Of a DNA stretch of 62,225 bases, positions 34,508 through 42,895 are shown one piece after another. Positions within the stretch are counted from its first letter, which is position 1; each line of letters begins with the position of its first letter. The stretch comes from Peptococcaceae bacterium (GTDB lineage: Bacteria > Bacillota > Peptococcia > Peptococcales > Peptococcaceae). Position numbers and translations under genes: made by a program. The stretch covers positions 1-62,225 of the forward strand of contig JAFYPD010000068.1 in assembly GCA_017547685.1 (NCBI GenBank), in the 5' to 3' direction. The notes below the pieces were generated by a model. The model was not told the origin of the DNA. It saw only the letters and a program-made list of their open reading frames with translations, and ran no database searches.

Positions 34508-37500
34508 TTACGCCGCTACTGTAATGCTGTTATGCAGTACGTTTATAATATTCACAACCGATTTGAGATTCACACCGAACATTTCCTGCAAATCAAAATT
34601 GTTAAACGGCTCTGCATTTACTAAATCCTCTACCTGAATATCACCATTGTTTCGCACATAAGTAATAATGGTTCTCACAAACTCCTGCTGCTGGGAGTTA
34701 AACAGATTTCCACTCAGATATTCGCCAAATTTTTCGTTTACCGCCTCCTGACTCAACCCGATTAGACTGCGTACAAATGCCGCCAGATTATCGAGTTCTG
34801 TGGTGTTTTGATAGTCTGTCTGACTGCCCAGCTCGTGCCACAGAATCCGTTCAAGGCTTTTTAAATCCTCGTTGGTGATTGGCTCTAAATTGTGTATTTT
34901 CCGAATCACTTCGCTGTCACTGTGTTCCAGCAGATAGTCAATGACCTTTTCCCGATAAGTGCGAATATCAATTACGGTATCCGGCACTTCATAACCGGAT
35001 TCGCCCACTTCATCTGCAATATCAATATCATACTGTCCAGAACTCTCTCCTTTAAGGAGATGCATTAAATCACGCAGAGATTCTCTCAGCCGTTCCAGCT
35101 CGGAAACTTCTGGTGCTTCCCACAAACCTGACTGCGCCAGTGTTTTTAAATCGGCAGCTTTCTGTAACACCTGTGGAACAGATGCTTTTTCATTCAGCAA
35201 ATATTGTGCAATTTTGCGCACATTTTTTACATGAGATGCTGCTTTTTTCACATCACCGGCAACCAGTAAAGCCAGTTCAATGTGATACATACGCAAATCA
35301 AAAGCAACCGATAACGGATCACCGTTTAAGCCACTGTCAAGCAGCGGAGAGATATGCCGTTTCAGTTCCTCCACCATGACCGCGGACAGGGACGTCCAGC
35401 TGTCAAAATCGTAATATTTATCCACATACTGCATTTCCTCGCGCACCTGAATGCGATACCTGCCGACATTTTTGATTTTTACCACTTCATGGTGCAGTTC
35501 TCGCTTCAATGTCTGATAATAGGCACGATACCAGTCCTGTTCCTGATATTCGAGACGCTGTAATTCATGGAGCATATCGACACGCACCTGAAACAGCCTC
35601 TGCGATATGGTAAGAGCCGGTTTCGGGCTGTTGCCCTCCGGATGTTCGCCAAAATATTCAAAGTTTCCGCAGTAGTCAAAAATCTGGAACCCGCTTTTAT
35701 GCCGTCCCGGGCCGTAGATATTTTCGCACAACCGTGTGCCGCGCCCGATCATCTGCATAAACTTGATTTTGGAACGCACCGGTTTAAAGAATACCAGATT
35801 CAGAATAGACGGCACATCAATGCCGGTGTCCAGCATATCTACCGAAACTGCAATGCGGAATTCGTCGTCGGTGCCAAATTTTATAACTAAATCCTCGGCA
35901 TAGGAAACCGAGTAGTCCACCAGTTGGCAGGTATTTGGCGGATACTTTGGATACAGCTCTTGAAACGCTTTTACAATCATATCTGCATGTTTATGGTTGT
36001 AGGCAAAAATAATGGTTTTCCCCAGGGTTTCTCCGTTATCCACCCGCAGCCCCCACTGCATTAGTTCTTCCACAACCCGGCGGCAGGTATCTTTGTTAAA
36101 CAGCACGCGGAAAATCTCATTGCCCGGAATGTTAAAATCCGGTGTTGGCGTATCGCCTGCCAGATATTCATCCAGCTGTTCTCTCTGGTCTGGTGTCAGT
36201 TTGCTCCAGTCCAGACCTTCCGTTAATATTTTAGAGGTACGGTTGATGACATGATACCCAACCAGATATTTTTCCTCGATGGCTTCTTCCAGTGAATAAT
36301 CGTAGTCCGGTATTCCTGCCTCGCAGCCGAAAATCCGATAGGTGTTGGCATCCACTTCGTTTTTCGGGGTGGCGGTCAGACCAATCAGCAGACTGTCAAA
36401 ATATTTGAATATGGTGCCGTACCGGTTAAAAATACTTCGGTGCGCCTCATCAATGATAATTAAATCAAACCGGCCTGTGGTAAAGCGCTTGTCCTCGGCA
36501 TCGATATAGTGAATCATAGTCTGATAGGTACAGAACATCAGCCGGGCATTATAATCTTTTTCTCCACCGGCAGAGAGCTCACAGATACTCATATCCGGCA
36601 TCAGAGATGCAAAATTTCGTTTCGCCTGATTTACCAGCGAGGTGCGGTCTGCCAAAAACAGAACATTTTTAATCCAGCGGTTTCGGGTTAACACATCCAC
36701 CAGCGAGATAGCCAGGCGGGTTTTCCCCGTACCGGTAGCCATAACAATCAGGCCTCTGCGGTGCTTTTCATTCAGCATTTCACAGATTTTTGTGATGGCG
36801 ATTTTCTGATACGGACGGTTTGTGATTTCATCCTTAATGGTCAAATCGGTGATATCGCCCCGGTTTCTGCGCTGTAATAACAGTTCCAGTTCATCTATCG
36901 AATGAAATGCCATCACCTGGCGGTCTGGATAAATCCCGTCGATAATTTTTGTGGTATAGCCGTTGGTATAATAAATAACCGGTTTATAGCCATATTTCTG
37001 TTTCATGCACTCCACATATAAATCCGCCTGATGGCGGCCGGTGGAAGCCGATACCGATGTTTTTTTTACTTCCACAATGGCAAGGGGCTTTCCGTCTCTG
37101 CCGTAGAGCACATAGTCACAATAGCCTTTTCCCTGCGTGTTCGGCATGCCATCCACCTCCACCTCAATACAGGCTTTGGCCGGTAACACCACATTATCCT
37201 GCTCCAGAACCTCCCAGCCAGCCTCTCGCAGATAGATATCAATATACAATCTGCGAGTTTCGGCCTCGCTCATATAAGGCGGTTTCTGATATACATGGAG
37301 TGTGCCATCTTCTTTGGCAGCAATATAGCCAATAAAATAAGTGATATTGGATAGCGCCAGCTTTGCCTCTTTTTTGCGGATTTTTATGCCATGCTCTGCA
37401 TTCATACCCAGAATACGCACATAATGCAGCGTATGGATGATATCGGCCTCCTCCACATAGCTGGCCATTACGATACCGTCTAAAAGTTCCAGCAGGGTTG

Positions 37501-37645
37501 CCTGTTTCGGTTTTGGCTCGTCCGATTTTTCATAAATATAATCCACCGCCGAAGCCAGCACTCCGCGGCAAAATACCGCACAGTCATTATGATTCTGCGC
37601 CGCAACCGCCTCATTTAACTTTGCCTGTAACTGCTCTAATGTCAT
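34508..37645 (-). CDS. hsdR: Type I restriction endonuclease subunit R
   Basis: A 1045-residue motor/nuclease subunit of a type I restriction system. The PD-(D/E)XK nuclease is YCDYVLYGRDGKPLAIVEVKK, preceded by an N-terminal DUF4145-like helical region. The superfamily 2 helicase has GLIVMATGTGKTRLAISLV (Walker A), LIIIDEAHRS (DEAH), LTATPKNE and MIGRGTRLCENIYG (motif VI). The C-terminal EcoEI-type region binds the methylase. ATG at 37645 follows AGAGGTG; a GTG four codons earlier lies inside that site. The last gene of the hsd operon. Confidence 0.93.
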   Translation of the reverse strand: MTLEQLQAKLNEAVAAQNHNDCAVFCRGVLASAVDYIYEKSDEPKPKQATLLELLDGIVMASYVEEADIIHTLHYVRILGMNAEHGIKIRKKEAKLALSNITYFIGYIAAKEDGTLHVYQKPPYMSEAETRRLYIDIYLREAGWEVLEQDNVVLPAKACIEVEVDGMPNTQGKGYCDYVLYGRDGKPLAIVEVKKTSVSASTGRHQADLYVECMKQKYGYKPVIYYTNGYTTKIIDGIYPDRQVMAFHSIDELELLLQRRNRGDITDLTIKDEITNRPYQKIAITKICEMLNEKHRRGLIVMATGTGKTRLAISLVDVLTRNRWIKNVLFLADRTSLVNQAKRNFASLMPDMSICELSAGGEKDYNARLMFCTYQTMIHYIDAEDKRFTTGRFDLIIIDEAHRSIFNRYGTIFKYFDSLLIGLTATPKNEVDANTYRIFGCEAGIPDYDYSLEEAIEEKYLVGYHVINRTSKILTEGLDWSKLTPDQREQLDEYLAGDTPTPDFNIPGNEIFRVLFNKDTCRRVVEELMQWGLRVDNGETLGKTIIFAYNHKHADMIVKAFQELYPKYPPNTCQLVDYSVSYAEDLVIKFGTDDEFRIAVSVDMLDTGIDVPSILNLVFFKPVRSKIKFMQMIGRGTRLCENIYGPGRHKSGFQIFDYCGNFEYFGEHPEGNSPKPALTISQRLFQVRVDMLHELQRLEYQEQDWYRAYYQTLKRELHHEVVKIKNVGRYRIQVREEMQYVDKYYDFDSWTSLSAVMVEELKRHISPLLDSGLNGDPLSVAFDLRMYHIELALLVAGDVKKAASHVKNVRKIAQYLLNEKASVPQVLQKAADLKTLAQSGLWEAPEVSELERLRESLRDLMHLLKGESSGQYDIDIADEVGESGYEVPDTVIDIRTYREKVIDYLLEHSDSEVIRKIHNLEPITNEDLKSLERILWHELGSQTDYQNTTELDNLAAFVRSLIGLSQEAVNEKFGEYLSGNLFNSQQQEFVRTIITYVRNNGDIQVEDLVNAEPFNNFDLQEMFGVNLKSVVNIINVLHNSITVAA

Positions 37646-37694
37646 AACAGATTTCACCTCTTTTGCTGTGATGTGTAGTGTGTGTAAGAGAGTA

Positions 37695-38693
37695 TTATTG
37701 TATTATCTTATTTTCTCCCAACATTACAGAAATTTTGTCTTCATAATTATATACTGTTTCATCAATATCGGTAACCTCATGGAAAGTTATAAATAATTTG
37801 TCATTGTCTTTTTTTATCTGTAAGCCCATAAAGTCCAACAAATATTCTTTGTTAGTTGAATGATTTAATATTTCGTACAATTCTCTTCCTGCATTTGTTA
37901 ACGTATAAATTGCCATTTCAATTTTTATATTTTTCTTGCCATGTAATTTTATAATCCAATCATCTGTGGTTAATATTTGCGCTTCATTAACTTGCAACTG
38001 AGGTATATAATTCACAGATGCATCTCCATTTAACAAACCACATTCAACCAATTTCATAATATCATAATAATATATTCCATATTTTTTTAAAATTTCATTA
38101 TCTCTAACAATAAACGAAACCCCTCTACCTGATACGACTAATGGTATAATTTTTTGAAAAATCTCTGCTTCTAATTTACTTAGATTTCGTATTGTATCTA
38201 ATGTTCGCATCGAAAATGTACCAGGATGCTTAATTTCACCCGCTAATATTTTTGCCCATATTATTTGCATCTCTTCCGAATTAATATCTTTTACTATGTT
38301 AAAAAATCTCGTTGCCCAATCACTCTCAACTTGTTCTTCTGAAATCTCAGACATATTTATAATATCACTAGATGCTTTTTCCACAATATTTTGCAGATTA
38401 CGCTCTTGTCGAATATTGTCTGCAACTCTTCGCTGTTCCGCGGCGTAATGTAACTCCTGTTCTTTCTCTGTTAAGCTTGCTATAAAATTATTATTATCAA
38501 TTTTAATTTCGCCGGCTAAATACCCTGTTGCCAAATTTGTTTCTTTTACTGCCCCAGAAATAGTTTTAATTTCTTCAGCTCTTGCTTTTGCCATCCTTTT
38601 AACATACACCTTACCTATGCCCCGTCCTATCGTATCTGCTAATTTAGCAAGCCCAAAAACATCTGTAACTTCAATACCTGTGATATCTGTCAT
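37695..38693 (-). CDS. DUF2806 protein inserted in the restriction operon
   Basis: A 332-residue protein resembling the DUF2806 family (function unknown). It has an N-terminal LADTIGRGIGKVYVKRMAKA segment, a charged helical stretch with ELHYAAEQRRVADNIRQE, the core DWATRFFNIVKDINSEEMQI followed by IWAKILAGEIKHPGTFSMRT, and a C-terminal YTLTNAGRELYEIL winged-helix-like end. Codon use is much more AT-rich than the host genes, like parts of hsdS, so it was probably acquired with the system. It sits 9 bases from hsdS and 49 from hsdR. DUF2806 genes recur in accessory regions, so a defence accessory role is a guess. Confidence 0.7.
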   Translation of the reverse strand: MTDITGIEVTDVFGLAKLADTIGRGIGKVYVKRMAKARAEEIKTISGAVKETNLATGYLAGEIKIDNNNFIASLTEKEQELHYAAEQRRVADNIRQERNLQNIVEKASSDIINMSEISEEQVESDWATRFFNIVKDINSEEMQIIWAKILAGEIKHPGTFSMRTLDTIRNLSKLEAEIFQKIIPLVVSGRGVSFIVRDNEILKKYGIYYYDIMKLVECGLLNGDASVNYIPQLQVNEAQILTTDDWIIKLHGKKNIKIEMAIYTLTNAGRELYEILNHSTNKEYLLDFMGLQIKKDNDKLFITFHEVTDIDETVYNYEDKISVMLGENKIIQ

Positions 38694-38702
38694 ATATTCC
38701 TC

Positions 38703-39860
38703 CTAGCCAAAATACTGCTGCATTAATGATTTTTTCAACGTTTCCAATTCCTCTAAACTCTTGAGTACTGCCAATTTTGATTTGTCGGTCTGTTCAACGA
38801 AGGCTGCGAACTGATTTTGTTTATCAAATGACGGCAAAGGTATCTTAAATTGCTTGACATCTTTCACATTCACATGAGCCACAGTCGAAGCATTGTTTTT
38901 TCCAACTGCTTGTCGATAAACGTCATCTGATATCACTGCATAAAGCAGATATTCAGAAGTACATTTTGAATAATCAGGTCGCAATAACATTACCCTTTGA
39001 CCAAGGCAAAAATGGTATCCTTTCGGCAATATTGCCGCATTTCCGAATGTTCCTTCACGCCCATATACAATATCGCCCGCTTCAGGCTTTAACCTTGTCG
39101 TTCTCTCCTCATATTCCTCGTCAGATACATATCGCATAGTTTCCCATGCAATATACCCTTTTTTAATTTCGGTAGTCCTAATTGCTGGATTTTTCAGTTC
39201 ACCCTCATATTTTGGTGTTGTATGTGGACAATCAACAATAGCCGAACATAACTCTTCGACTGTTTTTATTGGCGACTCTCCATCTTCAAACAGTTCGACA
39301 AATCGTGCTTTGACAAGTTCGTCTAATTTTGAAAGCTGCTGTTTACGCAGATCAATTAAGTATGTTGCAATGCCCAATTTTGACACGACTATCCGTTGAG
39401 TATTGATATCCGGCAAATTAAATGTGTACTCACTTACGCTCTTTGCAGATAAATTTGGTTGCGAACTGCCATTATTGGCTTGTATCATTTGTTTTTGTAC
39501 AGTCGGAGATTCCAATGCATAATACAAATAATCGCTATCTATCTTATCAGCATCTGGGCGGATAATTACTAAAGACGAAGCTATTGCACCTTTCGAAATA
39601 TCTTTGACTATTGTTTTTTTCCCAAGAGAACCTCTCAGACAATAAAGTACATCATTTTTTTGAATTTTACCGGAATTAAGCTGATCATACTTTTCTTTTG
39701 ATATATAGTTCATTTCAGAAAAGTTCAATTTGCCTTCATCAATATGTCCCGCATTAATAAATGGCACATCCCCATCATTACTGATTTCAGCTTGAGATGG
39801 ATAGTTTTTTCCTCTATCTCCGTTGATAAATCGACATACTTCTCCTAATTTCACTCTCAC
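38703..39860 (-). CDS. hsdS: Type I restriction-modification specificity subunit
   Basis: A 385-residue S subunit with two target-recognition domains separated by a central helical spacer (SKLDELVKARFVELFEDG) and ending in a second helix (KSLEELETLKKSLMQQYFG). TRD1 covers about 1-170 (VKLGEVCRFINGDRGKN to LPDINTQRIVVSK). TRD2 covers 195-350 (TVEELCSAIVDCPHTTPKYE to LPSFDKQNQFAAF). The recognition site cannot be read from sequence. Markedly AT-rich in TRD1, consistent with horizontal exchange. Overlaps hsdM by 4 bases. Confidence 0.92.
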   Translation of the reverse strand: MRVKLGEVCRFINGDRGKNYPSQAEISNDGDVPFINAGHIDEGKLNFSEMNYISKEKYDQLNSGKIQKNDVLYCLRGSLGKKTIVKDISKGAIASSLVIIRPDADKIDSDYLYYALESPTVQKQMIQANNGSSQPNLSAKSVSEYTFNLPDINTQRIVVSKLGIATYLIDLRKQQLSKLDELVKARFVELFEDGESPIKTVEELCSAIVDCPHTTPKYEGELKNPAIRTTEIKKGYIAWETMRYVSDEEYEERTTRLKPEAGDIVYGREGTFGNAAILPKGYHFCLGQRVMLLRPDYSKCTSEYLLYAVISDDVYRQAVGKNNASTVAHVNVKDVKQFKIPLPSFDKQNQFAAFVEQTDKSKLAVLKSLEELETLKKSLMQQYFG

Positions 39861-41428
39861 AACATCGCCTCCAGTTCTGCCAGACCGTCATCAATCTGTT
39901 TCTGCAGGTCTTTCAGTTCGGCGAGGATTTCGTTGCTTGGCGGATATTCGACTGCTACATACTCCACTTCTTTATATTTGTTGATGGACAGGTCATATCC
40001 GTTGTCCACAATCTCCTGTTTTGGCACAAAGAAGCTCTGTTCGGTGCGTTTGCGTTCTTTCTCGTTATAAACCGGCTGACCGGATACCGCATAGTCTTTT
40101 TCCGGCTCGGCTACCATCATGAAATTATCCGGCCGGGCTTTCTGCTGGAAAGAGTGATACCGCGCAATGATATCCGGAATATCATTATCGGAAATGGCGG
40201 TACGTTTATCATCCAGGCTGAACCCGTCGGCTTTCATGTCATAAAACCATACGTTATCGGTGCCGCCGGAATCGGTTTTTGTGAAAATCAGAATCCCGGT
40301 GGATACGCCGGCATAGGGTTTGAACACGCCGCTTGGCATGGAGATAACGGCCTGCAAGTGCTGGTTTTCCACCAGTTCTTTGCGGATAGCTTTATGGGCT
40401 GCGGAGGAGCCGAATAAAACCCCGTCGGGTACAATACAGGCACATCTGCCGCCCACTTTCAGCATTTTAAGAAACAGGGATAAAAACAGCAATTCGGTTT
40501 TCTTGGTTTTGGTTAACGCCAGCAAATCCTTACTGATTTCTTCCTGAAATACGCTGCCTTTAAACGGAGGGTTGGCCATAATCAGAGTATAGTCATCCCG
40601 CTCGGTATTTTCTGCCGACAGCGAATCCTGATAGCGAATGTTTGGTGCTTCCACCCCGTGCAGTATCATGTTCATGGCACCGATGCGCAGCATGGACTGG
40701 TCGGTGTCAAAGCCGGAAAATAAACCGGATTTAAAATATTTCAGATTATCTACTTTCACTAAATCATTCTTCTGCTGTTCGCTGATATATTTGGCACTTT
40801 CCAGTAAAAAACCGGCGCTGCCCATGGCTGGGTCCAGAATTTTATCTTTTAAGGTTGGCTGCATCAGCTGCACCATCATATTAATAATATGGCGTGGTGT
40901 CCGGAACTGCCCGTTTTCACCGGCTGCAGCAATTTTGCCCAGCAGATACTCATACACATCGCCCATAATATCTTTGTTGTCCATATCTAAATCGTCAATA
41001 CCGTCTACCACTTTGGCAAGCACCTTAGCGGTTGGAATCAGGAATACGGTATCTTTCATATAGCGGCTGAACGCTGTATCTTTGCCTTCACCGATATTTT
41101 TAATAAACGGAAATACATAGGTCTGAACGGTGTCCAGCATTTCTTTTGGCTCAAAATTGTGGAACACATGCCAGCGCAGATTCTGATAATCGGTTTCAAT
41201 TCTCGGCTCTTCGCTGATCACGCAGATACCGTCTTTGAACACTTTATTTTTTAATGGCACACCTAAAATATTTGCATTGGCTTCTGCTTTCAGCTGGTTA
41301 TCATCCAGCAGTTTCATAAAAATGAGATAGGTAATCTGCTCTAAAACGGTAATCGGGCTGGTAATCCCGCCAGTCCAGATGGTATCCCATATGGCATCTA
41401 CTTTATTTTTTACTTCACCTGTTATCAT
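39857..41428 (-). CDS. hsdM: Type I DNA methyltransferase subunit M
   Basis: A 523-residue N6-adenine methyltransferase. HsdM N-terminal helices (VKNKVDAIWDTIWTGG) are followed by the SAM motif DPAMGSAGFLLES and the catalytic LIMANPPFKGS (NPPF). The C-terminal helix pairs with HsdS (ILAELKDLQKQIDDGLAELE). ATG at 41428 is preceded by GGAGG; a longer start is less likely. First gene of the operon, with a promoter directly upstream. Confidence 0.94.
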   Translation of the reverse strand: MITGEVKNKVDAIWDTIWTGGITSPITVLEQITYLIFMKLLDDNQLKAEANANILGVPLKNKVFKDGICVISEEPRIETDYQNLRWHVFHNFEPKEMLDTVQTYVFPFIKNIGEGKDTAFSRYMKDTVFLIPTAKVLAKVVDGIDDLDMDNKDIMGDVYEYLLGKIAAAGENGQFRTPRHIINMMVQLMQPTLKDKILDPAMGSAGFLLESAKYISEQQKNDLVKVDNLKYFKSGLFSGFDTDQSMLRIGAMNMILHGVEAPNIRYQDSLSAENTERDDYTLIMANPPFKGSVFQEEISKDLLALTKTKKTELLFLSLFLKMLKVGGRCACIVPDGVLFGSSAAHKAIRKELVENQHLQAVISMPSGVFKPYAGVSTGILIFTKTDSGGTDNVWFYDMKADGFSLDDKRTAISDNDIPDIIARYHSFQQKARPDNFMMVAEPEKDYAVSGQPVYNEKERKRTEQSFFVPKQEIVDNGYDLSINKYKEVEYVAVEYPPSNEILAELKDLQKQIDDGLAELEAML

Positions 41429-41463
41429 AAAAGAAACCTCCGCAATCAAATGTCTGTTATATT

Positions 41464-41514
41464 ATTTTACCATGCAGAAAATGGAACCGCAATTCGTATT
41501 CCTATTATTTGCGG
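41464..41514 (-). promoter_or_regulatory. hsdM promoter with flanking inverted repeat
   Basis: Minus-strand TTGCGG (41487-41492), 17-base spacer, TAAAAT (41464-41469). A second copy in opposite sense, TTGCGG at 41509-41514 on the plus strand, gives CCGCAA-N16-TTGCGG across the -35. It could be an operator for a controller. Confidence 0.6.
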
Positions 41515-41546
41515 TTATTTTAGAAAACTGTCGATAAAATATGAAC

Positions 41547-41579
41547 AGGCCAGTATCCGATTCTTTCAGATACTGGCCT
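41547..41579. terminator. Hairpin downstream of the HicB remnant
   Basis: Perfect 11-bp arms AGGCCAGTATC (41547-41557) and GATACTGGCCT (41569-41579), followed by TTTATAT on the plus strand. On the minus strand it lies between the HicB remnant and the hsdM promoter and would insulate the hsd operon. Confidence 0.6.
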
Positions 41580-41596
41580 TTATATGTTTGCTATGT

Positions 41597-41735
41597 TCAA
41601 TTCAGATTCAGCTGTTTCATCAGTGCATCCTGTAAAACGCCTGAAAAGTTGATATCCGCTTTTTCAGTCGCTTTTATTCAACCATTCAGGAATAGAACAA
41701 GCATATCGCTTTTTCTTATCCTCATCGAAAAGCAT
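41597..41735 (-). pseudogene. Remnant of a HicB-family antitoxin (3' end, frameshifted)
   Basis: On the minus strand from 41735 one frame reads KKKRYACSIPEWLNK and then stops. Shifting by one base continues it as ATEKADINFSGVLQDALMKQ and ends LNLN before the TGA at 41597-41599. Joined, this is the typical C-terminal RHH end of HicB antitoxins (IPxWLNxxAxxxxINFSxVLQxALxxxL). The N-terminal half is absent: a stop lies directly upstream of the first frame, and no HicA toxin is seen. This is a decayed toxin-antitoxin locus. Confidence 0.65.
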
Positions 41736-41800
41736 GGTTTATCCCATCTCTGCTGTTTCGTGTTTTCTCGTCAGAGTTGTGCAGGATTATAAATTATCAC

Positions 41801-41822
41801 GGGGCGATGTGGGCATCGCCCC
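41801..41822. repeat. REP-like palindrome
   Basis: GGGGCGATG (41801-41809) and CATCGCCCC (41814-41822) with a 4-base loop, GC-rich amid AT-rich decayed sequence, flanked by CCTACATCG. The style resembles dispersed short palindromes in gut Firmicutes. The rest of 41736-42031 contains no gene I can support. Confidence 0.5.
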
Positions 41823-42031
41823 CTACATCGTTTCGATAATATATTTTCTGCAGTCACATTCTGTCGAATCACACATCCAGATGTTTCCAAATTTATCCTT
41901 TACAACCGGTATTGCACGTCGTATAATAAAACTATACACAGAACAATAGTACTTATAGCATAATACACAATCCGCTATTGTTTCTTACAACGATTTGTAA
42001 CAATTTTATAACAGAAAGGATTGAGGCTTAT

Positions 42032-42811
42032 TTGAAAACATTTACCGAACAGCAGGCTCTGATTTCCCAGCTGAATTTAATGGATGATATGTTCTTTCAC
42101 AAGGTGGCGGAACATCCGGAAGCCTGCCAGGAAATGCTTCGGATTATTCTGAAAAAGCCGGATTTATGTGTAAAGCAATGCCAGCCACAGCGCTATATGC
42201 GCAATCTGGATGCCCATTCGGTAATTCTGGATGTGCTCTGCACCGATGAATCGGGCAGAATGTTTAACATTGAGGTGCAGAAAAAAGATGATGATGCCCA
42301 TCAGCGCCGGGTACGGTTCAACATCTCCAATGTGGATACAACTTTCGTGGAGAAAGGCATTCCTTACAAAAACTTCCCTGATGTGTGCGTGGTGTTTATC
42401 TCTGCATTTGATCTGTTTGAGATGGACAAAACGCTGTATCATGTGCGCCGTGTAGTGGATGGCACCGACAAATATGTGGAGAACGGTACTCATGAGGTTT
42501 ATGTGAATGCTGCTGTGGATGACGGGTCTGAGATTGCAGAATTGATGCAGTATTTCATCAACAGCACTGGGTATCACGAAAATTTCAAAACCGTATGTAA
42601 ACAGGTAGATTATTACAAGAAATCTAATGAGGGGGTAACGGTTATGTCTGATGTCATTGAGGAATATGTATTAAAACGTACAAAAGAAGATCAGATTAAC
42701 GCTGCAAAAAATATGTTCAAAGAGGGACTGTCTGTCGAACTCATTGCCCGTATCTTCCCTTCTCTATCCAGTGAAATTCTTTTGCAGTTACAGAAAAATA
42801 TCTCTGTGTGA
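42032..42811 (+). CDS. Rpn/PD-(D/E)XK nuclease-family transposase-like protein
   Basis: A 259-residue protein of the Rpn / PD-(D/E)XK transposase-like family (PF12784 type). FHKVAEHPEACQEMLRIIL is followed by the nuclease core DVLCTDESGRMFNIEVQKKD (catalytic D...ExQ). NISNVDTTFVEKGIPYKNFP, VVFISAFDLF and a C-terminal regulatory helix come next (KNMFKEGLSVELIARIFP). TTG at 42032 has GAGG five bases upstream; earlier in-frame starts lack a site. These proteins promote RecA-independent recombination in E. coli and often flank accessory DNA. It borders the restriction/TA island. Confidence 0.8.
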   Translation: MKTFTEQQALISQLNLMDDMFFHKVAEHPEACQEMLRIILKKPDLCVKQCQPQRYMRNLDAHSVILDVLCTDESGRMFNIEVQKKDDDAHQRRVRFNISNVDTTFVEKGIPYKNFPDVCVVFISAFDLFEMDKTLYHVRRVVDGTDKYVENGTHEVYVNAAVDDGSEIAELMQYFINSTGYHENFKTVCKQVDYYKKSNEGVTVMSDVIEEYVLKRTKEDQINAAKNMFKEGLSVELIARIFPSLSSEILLQLQKNISV

Positions 42812-42844
42812 GATAACAATTGCATAAAAAATTGAACCAGGCCA

Positions 42845-42886
42845 AAAAGGGCTTCTGCCTGATGTTTATCAGCCGGAAGCCCTTTT
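42845..42886. terminator. Bidirectional terminator
   Basis: AAAAGGGCTTC (42845-42855) and GAAGCCCTTTT (42876-42886), with an inner CTGAT/ATCAG extension, between the convergent Rpn-like and hemZ genes. Confidence 0.85.
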
Positions 42887-42895
42887 GTTATACGC

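Noticed and set aside
41736..42031. Possible gene in the stretch before the Rpn-like gene
   Set aside because: Only short, stop-interrupted frames; apart from the palindrome at 41801 nothing supports coding.
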